From NCBI GenBank assembly GCA_900095095.1, contig FMBT01000315.1:186001-250000 (forward strand): DNA of 64,000 bases. Reading direction: 5' to 3'. Source of the DNA: Fragilariopsis cylindrus CCMP1102. Taxonomy: Eukaryota; Bacillariophyta; Bacillariophyceae; Bacillariales; Bacillariaceae. Below the pieces are notes generated by a model that saw only the letters and a list, made by a program, of their open reading frames with translations, did no database searches and was not told the origin of the DNA. Of this stretch, positions 34,093 to 45,900 are shown piece by piece. Numbering within the stretch: position 1 is the first letter of the stretch; each line of letters begins with the position of its first letter. Position numbers and translations under genes: made by a program.

Positions 34093-35554
34093 TTTCAATA
34101 ATAATGAATTGATCATGGCTGGGTAAAAAGATGATTTAAAATAATAGTCATTGGATAGATTATAATATAAACAGCAACAACTACACACGTGCACGCACTG
34201 TTTTGTTTTGCTTGACTCGACTCGACTCACGGGATGGATAATATAATATATAAGTATATATTATGATTCTGTCATTTTACGGTACACTCGTAATAACAAC
34301 AACAACAGCAACAAACATTATGATGGCGAATGTGAATACGAATACGATTGCACCGATGGCTGTTTGTCCCCGATTAACATCCAACTCGTTATTAATAAAT
34401 TTTGCAGCAGCAATATACAGAACAATAAGAAATTGACCTGACCTTGTGGACTGCGTTGTCTAGTACAGTAGTACATTGTTGTACTTAATACGCCAATACG
34501 TTTCTTTAATTTTAAATCGCATTATTATTATTATTATTATTACTATTTCTGGTCGAAGAGCATAGTATTCCGCTTTGTTCCAATATCATATAACAAAACT
34601 CGCGATATTAAGGAATTGACCTGACCTGACCTTGTGGACTATTTATTTTATCTAGTACAGTAGTACGTTGTTGTACTTAAAAAACACCACACATATATAT
34701 TTAATGACTTAAAATCGCATTATTATTATCACTATTTCTGGTCGAAGAGCCTAGTATTCAGCTTTGTACCAAAACCCGCGATATTGATACTTATTGATTT
34801 TTTTCTTCATTCGTTGCTCGTATTCGTGTTAGTGAGTACAGTACTTACTGTACTTTTAGCTATTAGTGGATACACGTACTACGACTCACTCCTCTCCACA
34901 AAGCAAAAACAAAAAGATTTCGCTTTGCTTTTTTGTTCCGAATGAAAACTCTCTATTTTTTAACACGACTACCACCAGTACCTACTTCCTCCAGCGAACG
35001 TTAACTACCCACGAGGCTAGTATAGTGAGGAATTTTGACGCGATAGATACACGCGTATGTAGAGAGTGTTTTATTTTTTAATTTCCCCCTGTCGATTGGG
35101 TAGATTTTAAAGGTTTCTCCATGCGTTTATCGTGCCCGGTACCCAGTTAGCGTTTGCTGGAGGAAAAAGTAGCTCATAGTAGTAGGTCCTAGGAGCAAGC
35201 ATATTTTTTGAAAATCGGATATTTATTTAGAAAATTATTATTTGCGGTCCCATTTGACGTTATGTATTTCACATTACCAACAATGCATAAAATTCATAAA
35301 TCCATAAATCCATAAATAGGAGCTAACACAAGTCAGTGAAGTGATCAAAGAAGAAGGTTGTTGGGGGGATCAAGAAGCGAAAACGCAACAAAGCAGACGA
35401 TACGCTGACACAAGTACAGAACAGTGAAAGCGACGAGGTTACAGGTACTGTACTGTATTGATTATTAGTTAGTTAGTTAGCTAGCTAGCACGGCACGGAA
35501 CGGCAGTAAAGTAAAGTCAAGTATCAGTATCAGTATCAGTATCATCAATCAATC
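34093..35554. other. Intergenic region with local duplication
   Basis: No gene recognised in 1.46 kb. It contains a ~180-bp tandem duplication (separate entry), ATAA-type direct repeats near 35290-35320, and GTATCA repeats just before the PLC start (35520-35545). The 5' leader of the PLC gene is expected at the right end. Confidence 0.5.
34431..34786 (+). repeat. ~180-bp tandem duplication
   Basis: The sequence from TTGACCTGACCTTGTGGACT through CTAGTACAGTAGTAC and TTTCTGGTCGAAGAGC to GTATTC(C/A)GCTTTGT occurs at about 34431-34585 and again at about 34613-34775, with small gaps and substitutions. Noncoding. Confidence 0.8.
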
Positions 35555-38500
35555 ATGAATAGTAGTAGTAACAGTAACAGTAACAGTAACAATAGTAGTA
35601 GTGGTTTAAATCCGATCACATTAGCACGTGCCGCATCCACATCCACAACAGCATCAGTTGATCCACCACCATTAGTATTATCATCATTGTCACTGAAACG
35701 TGCCTCATCGACGGGTACTCAAAATCAAAATAATCAAAATCAAAGAGTATATAAATCTAATTTTAAAAGATCGTTAAAATATGTGACGGTGCCACCATTA
35801 CTACAACAGGGTATACCGGTGATACGTGTGTATGCCAATGGACAAAAACCAAAACAACAATATTTAACATTAAGTCCCGATAAATTTACATTATATATCA
35901 CATCCACACCAATGTTGTATAAGAACGGTGGTGGGGGTGGGGGTGATGACAATAATAATAGTAGTAATCATAAACGAAAAGGTTCATGGTTCTCTAAAGG
36001 CTCTAAAGGAGGAGGATTATTACCATCTGTATTACGAAGAAATTCTTCTGTTGGTAGTACCGGCACTTCTTCATCAGATTCAATTCCTGATAGTTATACT
36101 AATGGCAAAACAGGCACTACAGGCACAACAGAAGGATCGAAACGACGTGCCGCTGCCAATAAAGAAATACGTGCAATTGATATTGGATCCATTCATAGAA
36201 TACAACGTGGTGCGCATAATGCTAACTTAAAAACAACCACCACATCCGCAACAACAGTCCAAAATTTGAAACCAAAAAGAGGACGATCTACCAACAAGAA
36301 TAATGCTAGTATTGCATTCCAACGTCAAGGAGAATCATTTCGATCATCAACAACAACAACAACATCGTCCAATAATAATAATAATATACCATTCGATATA
36401 ACAGATATGATAGATAAACCATTTGATTTTAAAAATCCTAATTATAAAGCAACAGCTGATAATAATAATGGATTTGGATTATTAAATTCATTGATGAGTA
36501 GTGGTGGTAATAGTAATGGCAATGGTAATGATACAACAATACTTGATCCAGGATCATGTTTTTCTATTATATTCCGTGGTGATTGGACACTCGATTTAAT
36601 GATGACAGATTTTGATATTATGACAACAAAATCATCATCATCATCACAACGTGATGGCAACGGTGACGGTGACAGGATAACACGTGATGAAATTTTAGAT
36701 GCATTGGATAAGGTAATACGTACCTATTCACATGCCAAACAACAGGTATCCAATGAAGTATTACTGTTAAGATATGTATGGACCGAATCAGATCAAGATA
36801 AAACAAATACAATTAAAATTAATGAATTAGGAGGTGTATTAGAACGTATTAATTATGGTCTATTAGCCAAGAATGGCGGTAATAAAAAAGCATCCTCTGA
36901 ATTAAATAATATATCTGCATTATATAATAATTTTTGGAAAGTCATTGGATTACAAACAAAAGATAAAAAATTAGGGTTATCATTTGAACAAACCTGTACA
37001 CTCCTTCATAAATTAAAACGTGATTCCTGGATTGTGAAACCAATTAATCAATATTGGAATTCCTTATTTGGTGAAGTGATGAATAATGGTAAACCACGAA
37101 TGACTGTTAGGTACGTGTTTAAGTTGTTGAGATTTAGTTTACTTTCGTTTTTGATTGTCTTGAATCATTCTCACGCGAAATTTTTGTGTTTCTACAACTT
37201 AACTTTTGTTGTTTTCTCTCATATTTTATCTATCATTCAAAAAGTGACAAAACCTTTTTGGAAAAGTTTTTGCATAAAAAACAGGGTGAACGTAATGCAA
37301 CATTAAAGGATGTACAGGAATTATTTCAACGATTAAATGATTTAGAATTACCACATATTGCTGCTTCTTGTGCTACTGCTACTGGTGGTGGTATTGGATT
37401 AGCAAAAGATCCAACACGGATTGATAAGAATCGATTTGAGGTATATCTATTAGGGGAAGATAATGATGCGTATGATCCAATACGTGAATCATTCAATGAC
37501 CGGTGTATGCATCATCCAATATCAGAATATTGGATCAATTCAAGTCATAACACGTATCTGACCGGTGATCAATTCACATCCAGTAGTAGTATTGATATGT
37601 ATTCCAATGCATTATATCGTGGATGTAAATGTTTAGAATTAGATGTATGGGATGGTGGATTTTCTGGTGATGGTGAACCAGTCCCTGTAATATGGCATGG
37701 GTGAGTGTGTGTTTCTTTTTTTTCTCTTTCATCTGGAATATGGATGCTATTGTATCAAAGAATACATACCTCCAAACTCTAACATTCTCCATTCTATTTC
37801 TCTCATATGCGTTGCACCCTACTGTACTTTCTCCCCCCATTTCGCTCCAGACACACGATGACTAGTAAAATATTATACAAGGATATTATCAAAGCCATTA
37901 AATTATATGTAAATTTTCATCCTGATACATTCCCTTTGATACTTTCATACGAAAATCATTGTAGCATACCATATCAGGAAGTAATGGCAGCACAGCTCAT
38001 ACAGATACTTGGTGATTCACTTTACATACCCAAAGAAGACTCATTACTTGGAAGATTACCAACTCCGTCAGAGTAAGTTGTTTTCCCAGAGTAGAAGAAA
38101 AAGAATGACATTCAGCGGTTTTTTGTTCTGTTGCTCAAAATGAAGTTCGTCGTACGTACATAAACTAACCGCGATATGATTTACTTCTTCTACTTCTACT
38201 TCTTCTTCTTCTTATGCACGTCAAAATCTCGTTGTTTGGATTAGCCTTCGAGGCATGGTGGTGATCAAAGGAAGAAGACCAGCTAATTTAGAGATAGATG
38301 ATATCGATGATGGTAATAACTCCGACGATGGTGCGCCATCCACGATTTATATGAGCGACTTGTCATCCCAAGCGAACTCGTCGTTGAACGCATCCCAGCA
38401 TCGCCAAAAAATGGCTCAGCAAAAAGTATGTCCTGCTCTTGCCCGTTTAACACTATTACACGGTACGAAGTTAAAGGGATGGGATGAAAGTGTCATGAAT

Positions 38501-39304
38501 CCTACCCATTATATGCATTCCTTTTCGGAAACAAAGATCAAGTCACTATGCAGAAGAACAGATCGACAGAAATGGGTAATTTATAATCAATCTCATATGT
38601 CTCGATCATACCCGTCGGGGTCTAGAGTCGATTCAAGCAATTATTCTCCCATTTTACCTTGGGCACTGGGAACGCAACTCGTCGCTCTTAATTTTCAGAC
38701 TGTAGATGCTCCACTTTTGCTCAATGATGGTCGGTTTCGAGAAAATGGCGGTTGCGGGTACGTGTTAAAATCTACGAGACTGATCGACATACAAGAACCG
38801 ATCAACGAATTCAATGAGGAAAATCGAGTGCCAGTGAAGCTATCGGTGCGTGTATTGAGTGGATCATGTCTACCCAAACCCAACGATGCCCGATCAGGAG
38901 ATTGTATCAATCCATACGTTAAAGTGTCCGCTTACGACATCCGTAATGGAGACAAAGAAACCTCAACGACTTTTTCTACTGGTGTGGTGAATGGCAATGG
39001 ATTTTTCCCGATATGGAATGGTGAAAAATTTACGTTCCGGATCGAGAATTACGAAACAGCTATGTTACAACTGACAGTCTACGACAAAGGAAGTACGATC
39101 GCTAATGCAACGTATACATCGGGTGGTGATGAATTTGTTGCGTCCGCATCAATTCCGATTTCTTGTCTACGCAAAGGTCTTCGTAGTGTGAAACTCTTCG
39201 ATACAAGCAATACACGTAGTGGTGCCTTCAATTTTTCATCATTGTTGATAGATATCAAAAAGGAAAAAGCAGAAAGAGTTGAATCAACAATGGCGGAGAT
39301 TTAA
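35555..39304 (+). CDS. Phosphoinositide-specific phospholipase C
   Basis: Four exons (35555-37110, 37245-37700, 37851-38072, 38245-39304) with GT-AG introns of 134, 150 and 172 bp that all keep frame; product 1097 aa. PI-PLC hydrolyses PIP2 at membranes into IP3 and diacylglycerol. Domain order: Ser/Asn-rich N-terminus; a PH-like region (about 65-225) interrupted by low-complexity inserts; an EF-hand-like helical region (about 365-590); the X domain with WINSSHNTYLTGDQF, where His620 matches the first catalytic His, CLELDVWDG, where Glu650 and Asp652 match the calcium ligands, WHGH, where His670 matches the second catalytic His, and YENHCS; an acidic linker; the Y domain (VCPALARLTLLHGTKLKGW... 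and GCGYVLKS); and a C2 domain (VKLSVRVLSGSCLPKP...CINPYVKVSAY). All expected catalytic residues are present. The layout is like delta-type PLCs. Confidence 0.95.
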
Positions 39305-39647
39305 GTTACCAAAAGAAGAATCAAACGCAGCTCCGCTGCGTTCATCGAAGCAACAACAACTTTTTCTGAATTAATGCTACAAATAACCGATACTTAATGT
39401 CCCTTTTTTTACTACTTATACTAGATATTATTTCCCCCCTTGTATAATCAAATTATTATCATCATCGCGACTAGAATCATCGCATACTTCCCTCCTTTGA
39501 GATAGATCGGCCATCGCATTCACCATTTGCTTCCCTTATACATTTTGCTGTTGCCTTTTCCGTTTTATTCAAATCTTTTTTTCAATCCCTTCGTTTGGAT
39601 CTATCGTTCTCGACTCATTCCCTGTATATAACGGTTATAAAATCATT
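39305..39647. other. Intergenic, convergent 3' ends
   Basis: Lies between the PLC gene and the MYND gene, which converge. AT-rich, with no feature recognised. Confidence 0.5.
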
Positions 39648-40406
39648 TCATACTTTTGCTTCCGATCCTAACTTCTTGCAATCAATTTTATGTATATGCC
39701 AATGATTAGTTTGGCATTCGCGGTTATGGTATTTCATATATTGACAACCATTACAAAATGAAAGAGTCTTTTTGGAAACTCTTTTTTACAGCCATGACAT
39801 TTACCAACTTTATCCATTTTTTTTGCAATACCCTTTCCTTCATTCATACAATCGCAATGAGTTGCTGTTTCACGAACTAAAACTTTGATTATACCTCTGT
39901 CAGTACCAATATCGCGAACGTACTTATCAATTCTTGGGAGGCGGTATTGTATCGACACGTTAAACCCAAAAAAAGTAGGGCCTGGATAAGTTGACGTTGA
40001 TGCCTAACTTTAAGGTTATTACTTTCAAGATATTGTTTAGTACAAAACGCAAAGATAAATTGACAGAATTCAAGATCTTCAATTAAATGCCTATGATCGT
40101 CAAAGTATTTCATTTGAATGGCTTTCTCCTGTTGATCTTTACTACTATCTTGATTATTCAATAGATTCACTTGATGACGCATACATACAAATTCCTTTGC
40201 ATCCTTCATATATTCATGATTTGGATGAAATTTATCGGCAGTGCTCCCATGGTGACATTGGTTAGTTCCAGAACTAGCGGTATTAGCAGCAGTCGCAGAC
40301 GCAATCGCAATCGCAGACGCAGTCGCAGTCGTAGACGCAGTCGCACTAGCTGCATCGTTTTTTTCCCCCCGGTCTGTCTATTATTCCTTCTACTTTTTTT
40401 CCCCAT
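39648..40406 (-). CDS. MYND zinc-finger protein, three homopolymer frameshifts
   Basis: On the minus strand the frame runs from the ATG at 40406 (MGKKSRRNNRQ) through a 6-bp-periodic Ala/Ser/Thr tract, QCHHGSTADKF, EFVCMRHQVNLL and EDLEFCQFIFAFC to a C-terminal MYND finger: KCHGC, FCNGCQYMKYHNREC and HWHIHKIDC, ending at 39648. Three single-base losses must be assumed to read it through: in G6A7 (about 40363-40375), in T7 (about 39967-39973) and in T4 near 39755. With these, 253 codons fit exactly. MYND fingers bind proline-rich partners, and such proteins are numerous in diatoms. The same direction of error at three homopolymers argues for consensus errors rather than decay, but a true pseudogene is not excluded. 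The copia element lies 100 bp upstream of this start. Confidence 0.7.
40264..40350. repeat. 6-bp-periodic coding repeat in MYND gene
   Basis: Degenerate GCAGTC/GCAGAC/GCAATC units on the plus strand, encoding an Ala-Thr/Ser/Ile alternation on the minus strand. Confidence 0.75.
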
Positions 40407-40502
40407 GATCAAATCAATAATATTTTATTTTTTAATTGGAACAGAGATTTGTTTCGTTTCACTGGCGTGTGTGTTCTGTGTTCGAGTGTTAGATATTGTG
40501 TT

Positions 40503-40507
40503 GTGAC
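40503..40507 (+). repeat. Target-site duplication, left
   Basis: The 5-bp gtgac directly before the 5' LTR, repeated directly after the 3' LTR. Confidence 0.9.
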
Positions 40508-40737
40508 TGTCAAGATGATCGATCTAGTCGAATGAATCATTACGTCACTCTTCTTTATTAAGAGGTCCTATTTACTAGACCTTGAGATCATATATCCTAT
40601 CAATCAGAAGATGTCCTCATACATCTGATGATTGTTCTTTATTAATTCATATCATAATTCTATAAATATATAATATAAAACACTACTTACATGTACTCTT
40701 CGTGATATATCTTACTTTTACGTCGTACATCATCGCA
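40508..40737 (+). repeat. 5' LTR (230 bp)
   Basis: Begins TGTCAAGATG and ends CATCATCGCA, the usual TG...CA ends. AT-rich TATAAATATATAATATAAAA at about 40661-40680 could be the promoter TATA region. Identical to the 3' LTR apart from one GAAT repeat unit. Confidence 0.95.
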
Positions 40738-40754
40738 GGTTATGAGCCCAAATC
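40738..40754 (+). promoter_or_regulatory. Primer binding site, half-tRNA-iMet type
   Basis: GGTTATGAGCCCAAATC directly follows the 5' LTR. It closely resembles the primer site of Drosophila copia (GGTTATGGGCCCAGTC), which pairs with the 5' half of initiator tRNA-Met cut in the anticodon loop. Similarity is from memory of copia; pairing with this organism's tRNA is inferred. Confidence 0.75.
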
Positions 40755-41112
40755 ACTCGATTTAACCACTGAGCAACTGACTTTAACAATACATTAGTAC
40801 ACACTTTCGAGAACACCCCAAATAACTTCAAATAAACTATTGATTTCTAACAATAAATGCACTTTAACGCATTCTCCTTGACATTAAATCAATCACACAT
40901 TGGTGTTCTCCGTGTTCTTTATATCTTGACTCTATATCTTGACTATCGAATTGATCTATACAGATACGCGATAAACTACGCGTTATTTCTGTCAAATCTA
41001 TCAAACCGATTAAGAGTTCACTACGCGATAAACAACGCGTTAACTACTATAAATCATACTCTATCTTAAACTTTCTTAAGATTTAACCTCCCTGTTGATT
41101 CTTCTATCAACG

Positions 41113-42902
41113 ATGGCAAGAGACGATTCTGATTCAGATACAGATATAATCGCCTCTACAACTACTCCTACTCCTAATCCTGTTCTTCAAGCCTCAGCTG
41201 CAAGTCTCATTCAACGAATCATTCGTGGTAACATCAGCCGTGCTCAACTATCTGCAACCATGACAAGTAAAAGTACCACCACCTCCTACGAATTTCCTGG
41301 TGGTTTCAAGGTTGCTATTGACGTAGCTAAACCAATCACTAATACAGACGGTGATAATGCTGGTCGACTTTATAAGAAAGAAAATCGTCCTGTGGAAGGT
41401 TCGAAAGAAGAGAAGGAACTATTAACCGATATCAAAGTTAATCGCTATCCAAAATACAAAGTACTAAACGTCTCTCTCAAGGACCCTGAAAAGCTAGCGA
41501 GCAATCTCTCCATCTTGGACAATCTTAACTATACTGAGCAGTTCATGATCGAGTTCAACATGGAAGATCCCTTTCGCACCTGTTTTCCTGACAATGCTGC
41601 TCTCCCAGCAAGTCTTGAAGTCGATTCTAAAGGCATACCTAAAACCAAGAATCTCTTTAAAGAACATCGAGACATATCTGTTGAAGAAGTAGGAAAATCA
41701 AATCGCTGGTACAGTCGCTATGCTATCTTTACTGACGCTACTGCAAAGGATCGATCTTTTGCTAAAGAATTGGAGTGGAGTCTCATTCATTTCCGCAATC
41801 ATGTTGATCAAGAGCTCTACAATGTTGTCCATTCTGAATACATTTCATTTCCTCCTGAGGAACGTGGTGGTCCATTATTTCTCAAACTACTATTACTTCA
41901 TCTTGTCTACTCCAATGAAGCCAATTTGGAAATATTGATCAATACAGTGAAGACCTACAAGATCAATGAAAATGTAGAAAACGAAGATATGGATAAAGTA
42001 ATCCGGCTTCTAAAGGCGGTTACAGACACTATTCTTCATCTTCGTAATACTAAAAACTCCCTGAGAAATATACTGAACATTTATGTACTGCACTTCAAAC
42101 TACAAGCTGTGCTGCGTTTAATGAGGAGATTGCAGGTCTTGAAAAGGATGTAACAACATCTCGCCGCATTCGCACTGCTAATCAGTCTCCTGCAATGCGT
42201 CGTCATTCAAGTGCAGCCTCTGTCGCTCCTACCTTGACTGGCCTCATCCTCGAAAACACCCCTCAAGGTGTTGACTTTATCTTCAGCTTTGCTCAATCCA
42301 CTTATCGTGATTTAAAAGATAGTGGTAAATGGGACGCCGCAATGCGACCAGCACCTGGTGGTGCCGGGGCTGATGGAACCTTTATGGCTCTTGGTGATAT
42401 TAATGGTCCGTTCTGTTGGAATTGTGAATCAACAGATCACACCTATCTAAACTGTGACAAACCTCGAGATCAAGCTACTATAGCAAAGAATCGAGCTCTC
42501 TATCGTGAGCACAAGGGTGACTCTCGCGATACCTCTGGTGGTAGAGGAACACGTGAAAATAGATGGACAAAGTGGAAGAAACCAAAGCAAGATGAGAGTA
42601 ATAAGCGTATCATCAATAGCGCACCATATACTTGGAATCCAACAACGAAGCGTTGGGATAAGGACGACACGCCCCCTAGTGGCATGGCAGCCGGCACTCC
42701 TGCTCCAGCCCAGTCTCCTGCCGAAGATAACGCATCTCGTCGTCAAAGTGGCAATCCGTTCCCACCATCTATGATTAAAACTGGTGGTGACGATACTTCT
42801 GTCACTGACACTGTCTCCCAAGCAGAGATCTCAGCTCTTCAATTGCAGATGGCAAACTTAGCTAACAATTTCAGCTCCATGGCCACCAAGTTTAGTCCCT
42901 GA
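41113..42902 (+). CDS. Copia gag protein, one frameshift
   Basis: Frame opens at ATG 41113 (MARDDSDSDTD) and encodes a helical capsid-like region to about 42050. A break at the A5 run (42052-42056) then shifts the frame. The -1 frame continues smoothly (EKYTEHL...CAAFNEEIAGLEKDV) into the C-terminal part with a perfect CCHC zinc knuckle, CWNCESTDHTYLNC (42414-42455), and stops at TGA 42900-42902. Adding one A restores one frame of about 596 residues. Gag forms the virus-like particle that packages the RNA. The break could be a base lost from a homopolymer or a ribosomal -1 shift; the T-AAA-AAC site is not a canonical slippery heptamer, so the former is preferred. Confidence 0.85.
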
Positions 42903-42929
42903 AATGCAGGAGCTGGACTTCTTAGTAGC

Positions 42930-45900
42930 ATGTTTCGCATGTTCCACAATACGTTCAATACAATCGAATTTATTTACTATCGATTGCTATGGAACCTTGT
43001 TGAACTCGCTACTTCAGTCCTCTACGGTCTATTTATTCCAACCATTGAACAGATTTTCACAGTAGAATCAATCGTAACATTGATTCTTGCTTTCGCATTT
43101 CCACTGTGGTTCATATACCTTGTTCTAATAAATATATCAAGTCTAACAAACAAATTTCTAGCTCCAATCTCTGTTTGTTTTACACCTAATTCATATACAT
43201 TTATCACTACGCCTCACTACTCAAGTTCAACAACGAAGAAACCAAGATGTTTTAGACGGTGCTACTTCCAAAAGCGTAAACAACGTCCATCCAATCACTG
43301 CTCTAGTTCTCGCAGTCGAACTGGATGTCGCTTCGATCGCTCATCATCAAGAATTCCTTGTGGTGGTGGTGGCTGCAAATCCAAATCTCCATTTACGTCT
43401 GGTTCAACACTACGCAAATCAAATAAGTGGAAGAAGTCTGGTTCAACACGACGCAAATCTGTAGTTGGAACCTCTACTCCTACGATTACTTCTCCAGATT
43501 CATCAACTCTCTTTCTTCAAGCTTGCACTAAATCCAAGGAACTCTATTTCTTTGATGCACTCGATGATATAGATAATATTATCTTTCATGATGCAGTCAC
43601 TACTATTTCAGACGAATTCTTCCATAACTGTTTCGACTATTGTAATGAGGACTACTACTTCAATCGATATAAAGAAACATGTACTGATCAATTCTTTGAT
43701 ACGTTACCATCTAAACCACTACCATCAACCTTATTAGAAGCCATCACCATCGATACTCTATTACAAAACAATCTCTGGATGACTGCGTACAAGGCTGAAG
43801 TTCATTCCCATTTAACTAATGGCAATAATGTCTTAATTCCTTCATCAACCTCATTTCATGTCTATAATGGAATCTTTAAGGTTCGAATAGGAGCTGCTTC
43901 TGATGATCAAGTCACGCTAAATCGTGCCCTCTTTGATCGTCCGGCATTTATTCCATCATCAACTAGCATTAACTGTTTTCTACAGTCGTTTGATATACTA
44001 GCACATTCTCATATGCTATCAACGCTCCTACCATCAGTTACTATCTCTCCTTCCTACAAGTTGCTTTCAATTGCAGATCCTCGATATCATACGGTGTTAC
44101 TTGAAGCACGTCGTCTACAACTGAGTTTATCGAACTATGACGACAGGGTAACAATGCCGTTACACTCTCCTGCTGTTTATCACTCTAATAAGCCAGACGA
44201 ACTGCCAATTGTCATCGATACTGGAGCATCATGCTCTATCTCTCCAGTTCATTCCGATTTTATAAGCAATATACTACCAGCAGATGTACCATCGCTTAAT
44301 AACATTAGTGGTACAACTGCAGTAGTTGGACAAGGTACAATAGAATGGCGTATTCAAGATGCGAAAGGCATTGTTAAGCCAATTCAAACATCCGCTTATT
44401 ACGTTCCTACAGCAACCATTCGTCTTTTCTCTCCTCAAGTTTATATCAAGAATGACACCAGTGGAACCTCAGAAATGTTACTTCAACGAAATGGAATACA
44501 TCTTGTTCTTTCCTGTGGCTCTCGCCTCTTCTTTCCGATCAACAGGAACTCGAATCTACCAGTTATGCTAACCGAAACAGCTCTGAATAAAGGGAACAAA
44601 CAAGGAACCTTTACTTCCTTTCATCTTCAAGACAAGTACTCCTTTCAACCATCAGCTGATCGTGTCAACCTACAACTACTATCTGATCAATTGTCGGTCT
44701 TTCAATCAACCATATTGGATAAAAGTCTTCTAACTCGCGACAATATTAATCTATCACCTGGATCAAAAGAGCTTCTTCTCTGGCACTGTCGTCTTGGTCA
44801 TGCTGACTTTCAACGTATTCTGTCCATACTTGCTAAGCCTGAATCATCAAGAGGCTCTGTAGAAAAGGGTGAACTAGTACGACGCAAGATCTATCCAGGA
44901 ACCAAGGTTTCAAATGCGCTTGTACCCAAGTGTATTGCCTGCTCTGTAGCTAAACAGAAACGTGTGACGCCCGCCTCAACGACTGTTATTAAAAACAAGC
45001 CAGAAGAGGGTGCAATCCTCAACAATACACTCTATACTGGTGAGAAGATTTCATGTGATCATTACATGTCGACATCGCTTGGACGACTAGCTCATACTCG
45101 TGGCAAAGAAGATAAATCGAATCAATATGTCGGTGGTACTCTGTTTGTGGACTTCGCTACAAACTATATCTTTCATCAACATCAAGTTAATCTCACAGCT
45201 GCAGCTACTGTCCGAAGTAAACATGCATGCGAACGTCATTTCATGGAACATGGTTACAAGATTCAAGGTTATTGTGCTGACAACAATCCTTTCCAATCCA
45301 AACTATGGACAAATGATTGCAAACTTCAACAACAACAACATACTACGTTCTCTGGTGTTGGTGCTCAACATCAAAATTATGTGGAACGTCATCAACAAAC
45401 TATATTTAATTGGTCAAGAGCAATGCTTCTTCATTTTGTACTTCATTGGCCTCAGCAAGCAAATGAAAACCTATGGCCCTTCTTTGTTGACCATGCCGTC
45501 TACTTATGGAACTCATTACCATCTCGTAATGATGCTCAAGTTGCACCAAAAGAATTATTCACTAACGTCTCGTTTGAAGACTATCGACACCTGCAAAGAT
45601 CCCATATTATAGGTTGTCCAGTATTTGTACTGGATGCTCGTTTACAAGATGCGAAGAAAATCCCCAAGTGGTCAATGAGATCGCGTCGTGGCGTATATTT
45701 AGGTGTTAGTAAACATCACTCTACGACAGTACACTTAGTTCTCAATCCAGCTACTGGTAATATATCACCTCAATATCATGTTCTATTCGATGATCATTTC
45801 TCAACTGTCTTTTCTAACGGTGACTTCGATCCTACAGTATGGGAATCCTTAGTCATATCAAACAAGGAACTTGAAACTACATTCATACAAGCAACTGATG

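Noticed and set aside
34866-35081. 71-aa frame between the BTB and PLC genes
   Set aside because: It has no ATG start and a low-complexity Thr/Ser composition.
42052-42060. Programmed -1 ribosomal frameshift in gag
   Set aside because: The site T-AAA-AAC does not meet the canonical slippery rule and the shift falls in the middle of gag, where it would serve no known purpose. A lost A in the run is simpler.
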